From assembly GCA_016938515.1 (NCBI GenBank), contig JAFGUM010000249.1, forward strand, positions 1 to 6,147: a stretch of 6,147 bases of DNA, read 5' to 3'. Below the pieces are notes generated by a model. It had not been told where the DNA came from and did not search any database. It worked only from the letters and a program-made list of their open reading frames with translations. Made by a program: the position numbers and the translations under genes. The DNA comes from Spirochaetales bacterium. GTDB lineage: Bacteria > Spirochaetota > Spirochaetia > Treponematales > UBA12059. Positions 1 to 6,147 of the stretch are shown in pieces (positions within the stretch are counted from its first letter, which is position 1; the number at the start of each line of letters is the position of its first letter).

Positions 1-445
1 GCTACCCGGCCCCAGCGCCATTCTGATGGCTATCATGGCTTCCGGGTTTGGTGGACAGCGTTTCTCGTTCCGGGGTTACCTTCCCGCCGACACCGCGGGG
101 CGAATCCGAGCGCTCAGGGAGCTTGAAGTGGCATCGGCGCGCGACGGTTCCACGCAGGTGTTCATTGAAACGCCATACCGCAACGACGCGCTTATTGACA
201 GCGCCGCCAGAACTCTCGGCGATGACACCCTGCTCTGCGCCGCGACGGGATTGTCTACCCCCGATGAGTCGGTTGTGGTCATGAAAGCCGCGGCCTGGCG
301 CTCGAGCACCCGAAAACCGGGCAAGACGCCAACGGTATTCCTTGTACTCGCGCGCGCAAAATCAGCCGCCCCCGCCCGTGTCACCGCCGATCAGGGAAGC
401 GGGCGGCGAAAAAGCCAGCAAGGCGGAAGGCGCAGGGGCGCTTGA
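1..445 (+). CDS. RsmI-like SAM-dependent methyltransferase, C-terminal part (5' truncated by window)
   Basis: The reading frame is open from base 2 and ends at the TGA at 443-445; the ATG at 26 is internal because family-like residues (LPGPSAIL) precede it. The fragment covers about the last 147 residues. Visible family marks are GPSAILMAIMASG, QRFSFRGYLP, FIETPYRN and a closing TPTVFLVLAR strand. This pattern matches COG0313 methyltransferases with the tetrapyrrole-methylase fold. Canonical RsmI 2'-O-methylates C1402 of 16S rRNA. The ETPYRN form, in place of the YES-(T/P)-HR form of canonical RsmI, suggests the related second subfamily, so the rRNA target is not certain and no symbol is given. 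The N-terminal SAM-binding half lies outside the window. The last ~20 residues form a basic, Arg/Gly/Gln-rich tail (GRRKSQQGGRRRG) beyond the normal end of the fold. The fold is cytoplasmic. The next gene lies 33 bases downstream in the same frame. Confidence 0.85.
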   Translation, partial: LPGPSAILMAIMASGFGGQRFSFRGYLPADTAGRIRALRELEVASARDGSTQVFIETPYRNDALIDSAARTLGDDTLLCAATGLSTPDESVVVMKAAAWRSSTRKPGKTPTVFLVLARAKSAAPARVTADQGSGRRKSQQGGRRRGA

Positions 446-469
446 CGATTTTCGATTGCCGGGTACACT
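442..469 (+). promoter_or_regulatory. candidate sigma-70-type promoter for the PilZ-like gene
   Basis: TTGACG at 442-447 matches the -35 consensus at five of six positions. After a 16-base spacer, TACACT at 464-469 matches the -10 consensus at four of six. The -35 box overlaps the stop codon of the upstream methyltransferase gene. A transcript from this promoter would begin near 475-477, only about 2-4 bases before the ATG at 479, so it would be nearly leaderless. Based on inspection only; the gene could also be read from an upstream operon promoter. Confidence 0.35.
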
Positions 470-478
470 TGGGTATGT

Positions 479-1285
479 ATGCAGTCTCAAATAAATCTTA
501 GATCACAGTACGAAAACGTCACCGCGGCCATCACACCGTTCGCGCAGGCCAAGATGGGGCTCAGGCCGGGGCAAACCGTCGTCAAAGTGGATACCTACAG
601 CATCATCTGCGTGCCCTACAGGCTTTCCATGAATGGCGCCGTGCTCATCGCTTCGTTCTCGCGGGAGGAACTCGGGTTTTTTCAGCGTTTCGTCAACGGC
701 CTGGCTGGTCTTACGCTCATTTTCCAGCCCGGCACGTCGCAAACTCCAATGAAGATCTTTGCCCGCTGTTTTTTGCGCTCGGTAACTCCCATGAAGGGCA
801 GGGAGTCGGTGAGCCTCCTCGACGTCGTGTTCAAGCCGTGCCCGCCTGACCTCGAGACGATTCTCATAGATCACTTTATGCTCCTCGACAGGCTCAAGGT
901 CGAGTACGAAGACTACAAGGGCAAATCCATATCAATAAACCCTACGAGCGCCAAGACCATGGGCTACAACAACTACTGCGTGGTTTCGTTCGCAGGGGCC
1001 CAAGCCAAGGTTGCGCTGTTTGCCCTGGCGAGCGATTCGCTGGACTTCCTGGTTCCCATGAACGGCCCCGAGCTTGAACAGGATAAACCCGTGCAGGTAA
1101 AGTTGTTCTTCCAAAGCTACCAATTTACCGTGACGGGTATCCTGTCAAACGTAACGAGGCTGCAGAATGGCGTCCAGAAAGCCAGAGCATCCGTGCAGTT
1201 TTCCACAGAATTGGTATCGATAATCGAGCAATACTGGTTCGCCGAGCGCTTCAGCGCAAAAACAAGCCCGTCTGAGTCCAATTGA
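479..1285 (+). CDS. tandem PilZ-like domain protein, spirochaete type, function unknown
   Basis: This is a 268-residue soluble protein with no signal peptide or membrane segment. It resembles treponemal proteins annotated as PilZ-domain proteins; this is recalled resemblance, not a search result. It seems to contain two beta-rich units, residues ~35-135 and ~158-255, joined by a charged linker (EYEDYKGK). Both units end alike: a beta strand, then a helix (FKPCPPDLETILIDHF at 118-133; QFSTELVSIIEQYW at 240-253). The classical c-di-GMP motifs (RxxxR before the barrel, then D/N-x-S-x-x-G) are not in their usual arrangement; the only RxxxR is R96-R100, inside unit one, with no DxSxxG after it. 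Ligand binding is therefore unproven. The ATG at 479 is the only usable start after the in-frame stop at 443-445, unless translation begins at Met26 (554). No Shine-Dalgarno sequence precedes 479. The gene ends 5 bases from the convergent mfd stop. Confidence 0.75.
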   Translation: MQSQINLRSQYENVTAAITPFAQAKMGLRPGQTVVKVDTYSIICVPYRLSMNGAVLIASFSREELGFFQRFVNGLAGLTLIFQPGTSQTPMKIFARCFLRSVTPMKGRESVSLLDVVFKPCPPDLETILIDHFMLLDRLKVEYEDYKGKSISINPTSAKTMGYNNYCVVSFAGAQAKVALFALASDSLDFLVPMNGPELEQDKPVQVKLFFQSYQFTVTGILSNVTRLQNGVQKARASVQFSTELVSIIEQYWFAERFSAKTSPSESN

Positions 1286-1290
1286 GGCTG

Positions 1291-4200
1291 TCAACCCGCC
1301 AGCGCGGCCAGCTTCTCCCTTATGAACTCGCTCTTCTCGCGCAGGCCGATGGGCCCCGTGGCTATATGAAGAGCGTTGGGCTTGTGGGGATCCAGCTTGA
1401 TTTTTTGCCCGCTTTCCCGCATCAGGCGTAAAAGCCTGTCTACCGAAATTTTTGAAACCTTTGAGAACTCTACCGTAACGAAGCCCTTGCGCTCCTTGAG
1501 CGTTGCTATCGATAGTTTTCTGCACAGCACTCGTATTTCAGCGAGGGCCAGTAGGCTCGACGCCTCTTCGGGCACCGGTCCAAAGCGGTCTTCGAGCTCC
1601 TTGTACAGCGCTTCCAGGTCGTCCTGCCCCAGTATAGAAGCTATTTTTTTGTATATCTCCATCTTTACGGCTTGCTGGCTTATATAGTCATCAGGAATAA
1701 AGCCAGAGTACTCCAGCTCCAGGTACGGCTCTTCCTCTGCGTTGTAGCCCTCGTCTGAAAGCCGCGCCACGGCTTCGTCTAGCAGCTTCAGGTAGAGGTC
1801 AAAGCCTACCGAGTATATATCGCCCGACTGCTCACGACCGAGCAGGTTGCCCGCGCCGCGCACCTCAAGATCTTTCATGGCTATCTTGAAACCGGAACCC
1901 AGGTCGGTAAAATCTGAAATTATCTGCAAGCGCTTCATCGCCATTTCCGACAGGGCTCTGCCGTCCGGGTAGAAGAGGTACGCGTAGGCGATGCGGTCTG
2001 AGCGCCCTACCCGTCCACGCAGCTGGTAGAGCTGGCTGATACCGTAGATATCAGCCCGGTCTATGATTATCGTGTTGACGTTTGGAATGTCTATGCCGTT
2101 TTCTATAATCGTCGTTGACACGAGCACGTGAAAACCCTGGTGTATGAAGCGGTGCATGATGTCTTCGAGCTCGTGGGAGTCCATCTTGCCGTGCGCCTTC
2201 TCCACCATCACCTCTGGAACGAGGCGCTGGACGAAGGCCACCGTGTCATCGAGAGACTGCACCCGGTTGTGCAGGAAAAACACCTGCCCGTCACGCTCAA
2301 CTTCGCGGCGGATGGCGCTGGCTATGAGGTCCGGTTGAAACTCGTCTACGACGGTCTGTATAGGATGCCTGTTGTTTGGAGGCGTCGTGAGCACTGAGAG
2401 ATCCCGTATCTTGAGCATTGACATGTGCAGGGTTCGCGGGATTGGCGTAGCCGTGAGCGTAAGGCAGTCTACGTTGGCCTTCAACTCCTTCAGGCGTTCC
2501 TTGTCCTTTACGCCAAAGCGCTGCTCTTCGTCTATGATGAGAAGACCGAGGTCCTTGAACGCGATGTCCTTCTGCAGGATGCGATGCGTTCCCACGAGTA
2601 CGTCTATAGCGCCCGTCGCGAATCCAGCCAGCGTCGCTTTCTGGTCTTTCTTGTCGACAAAACGGGAGAGCATGCCAAACCGTACCGGCAGCCCCCTGAA
2701 ACGCTCCTGGCAATTTTCGTAGTGCTGTTCCGCCAGAATGGTCGTTGGCGCAAGAAACGCGACCTGTTTGCCGCCCATAACAGCCTTGAACGCGGCGCGC
2801 ATCGCAATTTCTGTCTTGCCGTACCCCACGTCTCCACATACGAGCCTGTCCATCGGACGCTCGCTCTCCATGTCGCGCTTGACGTCTTCAATGCACTTGA
2901 GCTGATCCTCCGTCTCCTCGTACGGGAAGGCGGCTTCAAACGCGGTTTGCCACTCGCCATCGGGTGGAAAGGCGAAACCTCGCGCCATCTTGCGCCTCGA
3001 GTATATGCGTATTAGGCGTTCAGCGAGATCCTCTACGGATTTTTTAACCTTGTTCTTGCGGTTTTCCCAGGATTTTGAGCCTAGCCGGTCCAGCCTGGGC
3101 TCATCGCCTTCGTTTCCTATGTACCGCTGGACGAGATTGGACTGTTCTATGGGTACAAAGACGCTTTCTTCGTCCGCGTACTCAATTTTGACGTAATCGC
3201 GGTCGTTGCCCAGCACCCGCACGCGCTCTATACCGGTAAACCGGCCGATTCCGTAGTTGACGTGCACGACAAAATCGCCGGGGTTCAGCTCAACGAACGT
3301 GTCTATGATGCGTGATCGAACGCTTTTAAGCGATTTAGGCGCGCGCTTGCGCCTGCCGAATATTTCGCCTTCATGAACGAAAGCAATCTTGGCTGACGGA
3401 ACGGTAAAGCCAGCCGACAGACCTTCGGCGTGCACGGTAATCCCGGTACGCCCGGTCTCGCCCTGGAGGATAAGCGACGAAATGCGTTCCGCCTGTACCG
3501 CGTTCTCGGCGAACACGTGCACCTCGTACCCAGCCTTGCCCAGAGACGCCAGTTCGTCGCGGAAATAGTTGATGTTGCCAAAAAACGATCCGGGTGGCTC
3601 CGAGCCAAAAGACAGACGGTTTTGCGCTTCGTTGTCCTTGAGCGACCACGTGGCGACGACCCGGGGCAGCGACGCGGACAGAGCCTCAAAATCGACGAGG
3701 AGCATTTCCGGCGGCGGTACCGGCCCTTCAATGAGCGCCTTTCGGTACAATCCCGCGTATTCGCGATGCACCGCATCAGTCTGACCGGACAGACGCTCCC
3801 GCTCCACGAGCACGACGACGTCTTGCGCGTCCAGGTACTCGAACAAGCTTGACGTCCGACCGTAGGCCAGGGGGTACAGCGACTCTTCTCCCCTCGCCTC
3901 TCCCCGTTCTATCAGGGCTTCCACGAGCATTTCGACCGCCTGTGAGCGGTCTTCTCCACCAGGCGCCGGACACGCCAGCAGCGATTTTCCGGCAGCTGCA
4001 GCCAGCTCTGGAGTCCACACGAATTCCCTGGCTGGCCTGAGCAGCACGGTCAACGGCCTCTCGGGATCCGAAGCCTGCGACACGGGTTCAAACCGTCTGA
4101 TCTCTTCAACTTTGTCGTAATCCAGCACAAAACGCACAGCCGACTCATCACCCGGCATGAATACGTCGAGAACCTCGCCCCGCAGCGCAAACTCTCCGGG

Positions 4201-4755
4201 CAAACTCACCCGCGGCACGCGCAGATACCCCCAGGCCGCGAGCCGCGCGGCCAGAGCCACACCGTCCAGAGCGTCACCCGTGCGCACCCTGAACAGTCCA
4301 CGCTCGAAGGTATCGCGTGGTGGTACCGGCGTCATGACAGCGCGCTGACCGGCGACAATAACGGTGGGTCCGTCGTCATCGAGCATTGAGGCGAGCGCCG
4401 CGGCCCGTTGCCCGAATGTCGAGGATCGCGGCTCTACCGGCCTGTACGCGGCTGTTTTCCACCACGGAAAGACCAGCGCCGACACGCCAGCCGCCTCGCA
4501 GTCGTTGGCAAAGGCTTCGGCGTCGGCATCGGTGGGTGTAACCACAAAAATCCTGCCGCGCCTGGCACCGGGCCGCATCGTCCGGCGCGTTTCCGCCCTT
4601 CGTGATGCCGCTGCTACGATGAATGCCGCGAGTGGGGCTTCCAATTCTGCGCAATCGATGGGAAAATCACCTGCCTCCAGCCTGGCAAGAAATTCCGCTA
4701 TGGGTTCATGTCGTAGGAGGCGTCTGGAAATGTCTTCAAGGCGTAAGGAGTTCAT
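1291..4755 (-). CDS. mfd: transcription-repair coupling factor Mfd (ATP-dependent DNA translocase)
   Basis: Mfd recognises RNA polymerase stalled at DNA damage, pushes it off by ATP-driven translocation on upstream DNA, and recruits UvrA to start nucleotide excision repair. The product is 1154 residues, normal for the family. In order: a UvrB-like N-terminal module (to ~340, with RGEVLDVF at 192-199); the RNA-polymerase interaction domain near 485-580 (GDFVVHVNYGIGRFTG from 493); the superfamily 2 motor with Walker A GDVGYGKT at 641-648 (Lys647), DEEQ at 742-745, TATPIPRT at 768-775, motif V near 880-899 and QLRGRVGR at 911-918; the RecG-like TRG motif at ~949-980; and the C-terminal TRCF domain from ~1007. 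All motor motifs are intact. The frame stays open 60 codons further upstream to 4935, but those codons are antisense to the neighbouring signal peptide and do not look like Mfd. The ATG at 4753-4755, followed by MNSLRLED, is the better start; a weak GGA lies 8 bases upstream. Confidence 0.97.
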   Translation of the reverse strand: MNSLRLEDISRRLLRHEPIAEFLARLEAGDFPIDCAELEAPLAAFIVAAASRRAETRRTMRPGARRGRIFVVTPTDADAEAFANDCEAAGVSALVFPWWKTAAYRPVEPRSSTFGQRAAALASMLDDDGPTVIVAGQRAVMTPVPPRDTFERGLFRVRTGDALDGVALAARLAAWGYLRVPRVSLPGEFALRGEVLDVFMPGDESAVRFVLDYDKVEEIRRFEPVSQASDPERPLTVLLRPAREFVWTPELAAAAGKSLLACPAPGGEDRSQAVEMLVEALIERGEARGEESLYPLAYGRTSSLFEYLDAQDVVVLVERERLSGQTDAVHREYAGLYRKALIEGPVPPPEMLLVDFEALSASLPRVVATWSLKDNEAQNRLSFGSEPPGSFFGNINYFRDELASLGKAGYEVHVFAENAVQAERISSLILQGETGRTGITVHAEGLSAGFTVPSAKIAFVHEGEIFGRRKRAPKSLKSVRSRIIDTFVELNPGDFVVHVNYGIGRFTGIERVRVLGNDRDYVKIEYADEESVFVPIEQSNLVQRYIGNEGDEPRLDRLGSKSWENRKNKVKKSVEDLAERLIRIYSRRKMARGFAFPPDGEWQTAFEAAFPYEETEDQLKCIEDVKRDMESERPMDRLVCGDVGYGKTEIAMRAAFKAVMGGKQVAFLAPTTILAEQHYENCQERFRGLPVRFGMLSRFVDKKDQKATLAGFATGAIDVLVGTHRILQKDIAFKDLGLLIIDEEQRFGVKDKERLKELKANVDCLTLTATPIPRTLHMSMLKIRDLSVLTTPPNNRHPIQTVVDEFQPDLIASAIRREVERDGQVFFLHNRVQSLDDTVAFVQRLVPEVMVEKAHGKMDSHELEDIMHRFIHQGFHVLVSTTIIENGIDIPNVNTIIIDRADIYGISQLYQLRGRVGRSDRIAYAYLFYPDGRALSEMAMKRLQIISDFTDLGSGFKIAMKDLEVRGAGNLLGREQSGDIYSVGFDLYLKLLDEAVARLSDEGYNAEEEPYLELEYSGFIPDDYISQQAVKMEIYKKIASILGQDDLEALYKELEDRFGPVPEEASSLLALAEIRVLCRKLSIATLKERKGFVTVEFSKVSKISVDRLLRLMRESGQKIKLDPHKPNALHIATGPIGLREKSEFIREKLAALAG

Positions 4756-4837
4756 GCGAATCGTCCGATAAGTACAGAAGGATAGCGCGCCGCTCATACT
4801 ACACGAATCGAGCCAGCGCGCACAAGGAGACGTAGCA
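4756..4837. promoter_or_regulatory. divergent intergenic region with probable promoters for mfd and the exported-protein gene
   Basis: These 82 bases separate two divergently read genes, so both promoters should lie here or in the start of the opposite gene. On the - strand a weak candidate for mfd is TTGTGC (4820-4825 on +) and TAGTAT (4796-4801 on +) with an 18-base spacer. On the + strand CATACT (4795-4800) could be a -10 box, but no good -35 box sits 17 bases upstream. The two candidate -10 boxes overlap. No clear operator palindrome was seen. Confidence 0.45.
4824..4829 (+). promoter_or_regulatory. Shine-Dalgarno site deciding a GTG start
   Basis: AAGGAG lies 8 bases before the GTG at 4838. 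This is the strongest ribosome binding site in the window. It supports GTG as the start codon of the exported protein, giving a complete signal peptide directly at the N-terminus. Confidence 0.75.
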
Positions 4838-5779
4838 GTGCACGCAAAGAGTCGCGTCCTGGCAGCCCTGTTGGCCGTGCTCGCCGTGAGCGCAGCAGCG
4901 GCGCAAGCCGAGCTTTCCATACAATTCTTTGACAAGCGCGTCTACGTTCCGGGATCCGAAATCTTCATCAAGGTGACGATACGGAACGATTCCCCGGACG
5001 TCTGGCGTTTCAAACTAGCCGATGACAAGCGACTATCCATACGCTTTGACGTCAGGACCGTCTCCAACAGGGTCGTTCCGCCTAGCGACGCGTGGAAGCG
5101 CGCGATGTCGTCGAGCACGCCCATCTTCTACCGGGAATTGGCTCTGCAACCCGGCGAAGAATACTCCTTTGTTGAAGATCTGCGCGCGTACGTAGACATA
5201 CCCGTACCAGGCGCCTACATCGCCGTCGCGGCGCTGTATCCTGAACTATCCACAGCGCCACGCGCACCCGAGGAACTACGTTCGAACACCCTGTCACTTT
5301 CTGTGCGTCCTGGCGCTCCGACGCCCGCCGCCGCTGAATCACTACGCGCCGAAACCGCAGAAATTCTTCGGGCGGAACGGGTAAGCCCCGACGAAGTGGT
5401 AGCGAGAACCATAGAAGCGCGGCAGAAGGGCAAATGGAACGAGTTTTTCCTGTACCTGGATGTGGAGCGCTTGCTGGTCGCCAATGCTGATAAAAAACGG
5501 GCGTACGACCGCGAATCAGACGATGGCAGACGACGAATGCTGGCTACCTACAAAGCCGACCTCATGACGAGCGTCGTGGATTCTGACATCGTCGTAATAC
5601 CAAGCTCGTACGAAATTACCGAGACCAGGTACAGCCAGGCGTACGGCACTGTCATAGTCATCCAAAAATTCGACTACGACGGGTTCCGCATGATCAAAGA
5701 ATACACGTATGACCTCGAGCGACGCGACGATATCTGGTATATTGTAGGCTACTCAGTTATCAACAAGGGTACCGAATGA
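4838..5779 (+). CDS. exported protein of unknown function, Ig-like plus NTF2-like segments
   Basis: The product has 313 residues and starts at GTG with a good ribosome binding site. Residues 1-24 form a Sec-type signal peptide: Lys4 and Arg6, then a hydrophobic Ala/Leu/Val core, then A-Q-A at 22-24 before Glu25. There is no Cys at the cleavage site, so it is not a lipoprotein and should be periplasmic or secreted. Residues ~26-157 look like an Ig-like beta-sandwich (Y-V-P-G-S-E-I-F-I-K-V, then a conserved-looking LQPGEEYSF), similar in style to BsuPI-type domains. A Pro/Ala linker follows. Residues ~178-313 begin with a helical stretch (DEVVARTIEARQKGKWNEFF) and end in strands (YEITETRYSQAYGTVIV, YTYDLERRDDIWYIVGYSV), a pattern like NTF2-like proteins. 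No catalytic motif is visible; binding or an envelope role is plausible but unproven. It overlaps the next gene by ATGA, suggesting translational coupling. It resembles treponemal conserved hypothetical proteins from memory only. Confidence 0.85.
   Translation: MHAKSRVLAALLAVLAVSAAAAQAELSIQFFDKRVYVPGSEIFIKVTIRNDSPDVWRFKLADDKRLSIRFDVRTVSNRVVPPSDAWKRAMSSSTPIFYRELALQPGEEYSFVEDLRAYVDIPVPGAYIAVAALYPELSTAPRAPEELRSNTLSLSVRPGAPTPAAAESLRAETAEILRAERVSPDEVVARTIEARQKGKWNEFFLYLDVERLLVANADKKRAYDRESDDGRRRMLATYKADLMTSVVDSDIVVIPSSYEITETRYSQAYGTVIVIQKFDYDGFRMIKEYTYDLERRDDIWYIVGYSVINKGTE
5765..5769 (+). promoter_or_regulatory. ribosome binding site for the receiver-like gene, inside the preceding gene
   Basis: AAGGG lies 6 bases before the ATG at 5776, within the last codons of the exported-protein gene. 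Together with the ATGA overlap it supports the 5776 start and suggests coupled translation. Confidence 0.55.
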
Positions 5780-6147
5780 AGGCATTGCTCGTCGTGGAGG
5801 ACGACTCCGTAGCGGAAATCGTCCAGTATTACCTCCAGCCGCTCGGGCTGGACGTTATACGCTACCACGATCCGCTTAAAGCGCTCGACAATCTCGACGA
5901 AATACTCCCCGACGCCGTCGTTATGAGCGCCAGGGACTTTCCACGACACTGGAAAACCCTCGTCGTCAACCTGCGGGCATCGCGTCCAAAATCAGCGTGC
6001 GCAATTATCTTGCTCAAAGGAGCGTACTTTCCATTTGAAGAAGCCGCCAAAGCCGCGTATCTGGGCGTAAATGCGGTTATAAAAGAAGATTTATCCGATA
6101 GAGCCGAGATGGATCGCTTTCAGCAAGTGTTGAAGCGCTACGTAGAC
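5776..6147 (+). CDS. receiver-like (pseudo-receiver) protein, N-terminal part, 3' end outside window
   Basis: The frame is open from the ATG at 5776 to the window end, giving 124 codons with no stop. The start MKALLVVEDDSVAEIV matches the first strand and acidic pair (Asp9, Asp10) of CheY-like receiver domains. The strand that normally ends in the phosphorylated Asp reads PDAVVMSARDFP, with Ser51 at the phosphorylation position. The usual Thr/Ser after the fourth strand appears to be Lys81 (IILLKG), while the conserved Lys is kept (GVNAVIK, Lys103), followed by Glu instead of Pro. Ordinary phosphotransfer is therefore unlikely, although the fold looks intact. The domain fills almost the whole visible part, so an output domain may follow; a PilZ domain is one possibility from recalled treponemal proteins, but it cannot be seen. 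The start overlaps the stop of the exported-protein gene by four bases, so the two probably share an mRNA. Confidence 0.8.
   Translation, partial: MKALLVVEDDSVAEIVQYYLQPLGLDVIRYHDPLKALDNLDEILPDAVVMSARDFPRHWKTLVVNLRASRPKSACAIILLKGAYFPFEEAAKAAYLGVNAVIKEDLSDRAEMDRFQQVLKRYVD

Noticed and set aside
76..384. 102-codon - strand frame under the methyltransferase gene
   Set aside because: The + strand frame carries clear family motifs over the same bases, so this is a shadow.
1297..1313. GC-rich repeated GCCAGC-type sequence near the convergent gene ends, considered as a terminator
   Set aside because: The copies are direct rather than inverted, no T-run follows, and the bases are explained by the Ala/Leu-rich C-terminus of Mfd.
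2297..2839. 180-codon open frame on the - strand in another frame of mfd
   Set aside because: It is an out-of-frame shadow of the mfd motor region, while the true frame carries all helicase motifs.
2425..3015. 196-codon open frame on the + strand inside mfd
   Set aside because: It lies wholly antisense to the conserved helicase core of mfd, which explains the codon pattern, and its translation shows no recognisable domain.
3430..3852. 140-codon open frame on the + strand inside mfd
   Set aside because: It is antisense to mfd coding sequence, has no supported ribosome binding site and no recognisable motif.
4364..4771. 135-codon Ser/Ala-rich open frame on the + strand
   Set aside because: It is antisense to the N-terminal part of mfd; its composition follows from the complementary codons of a GC-rich gene.
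1..6147. tRNA, rRNA, CRISPR array, insertion sequence or phage att site
   Set aside because: The window is almost fully covered by ordinary coding sequence, and no spaced repeats, terminal inverted repeats or RNA gene signatures were seen in the three short gaps.

Overview
The window looks like a chromosomal stretch from a spirochaete, probably a Treponema-like lineage. This rests on the style of the proteins: a PilZ-like protein, a secreted protein of unknown function and a receiver-like protein that resemble treponemal conserved proteins from memory. Base composition is moderately GC-rich, with no sign of a composition break, insertion sequence, RNA gene or CRISPR array. The lineage call is an inference; no database was searched.

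Layout, left to right. (1) Bases 1-445, + strand: the 3' part of a SAM-dependent methyltransferase of the RsmI-like (COG0313, tetrapyrrole-methylase fold) family, cut by the window edge. (2) Bases 479-1285, + strand: a 268-residue cytoplasmic protein that appears to contain two tandem, degenerate PilZ-like domains. (3) Bases 1291-4755, - strand: a full-length mfd gene for the transcription-repair coupling factor. It converges on the PilZ-like gene with only 5 bases between the two stop codons. (4) An 82-base divergent intergenic region, 4756-4837. (5) Bases 4838-5779, + strand: an exported protein of unknown function with a signal peptide, a beta-rich Ig-like segment and an NTF2-like C-terminal segment. 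(6) Bases 5776-6147, + strand: the start of a receiver-like protein, overlapping the previous gene by ATGA and running off the window.

Only mfd has a firmly known job: it removes stalled RNA polymerase and recruits UvrA for nucleotide excision repair. The exported protein and the receiver-like protein are probably translated together. The receiver-like protein has Ser where the phosphorylated Asp normally sits, so it is probably not a conventional two-component regulator. The PilZ-like protein lacks the usual c-di-GMP binding motifs in their usual places. These three poorly characterised proteins are the most interesting content. I found no convincing new multi-gene system. Coding density is very high: the gaps are 33, 5 and 82 bases, and there is no gene-free stretch over 300 bases.
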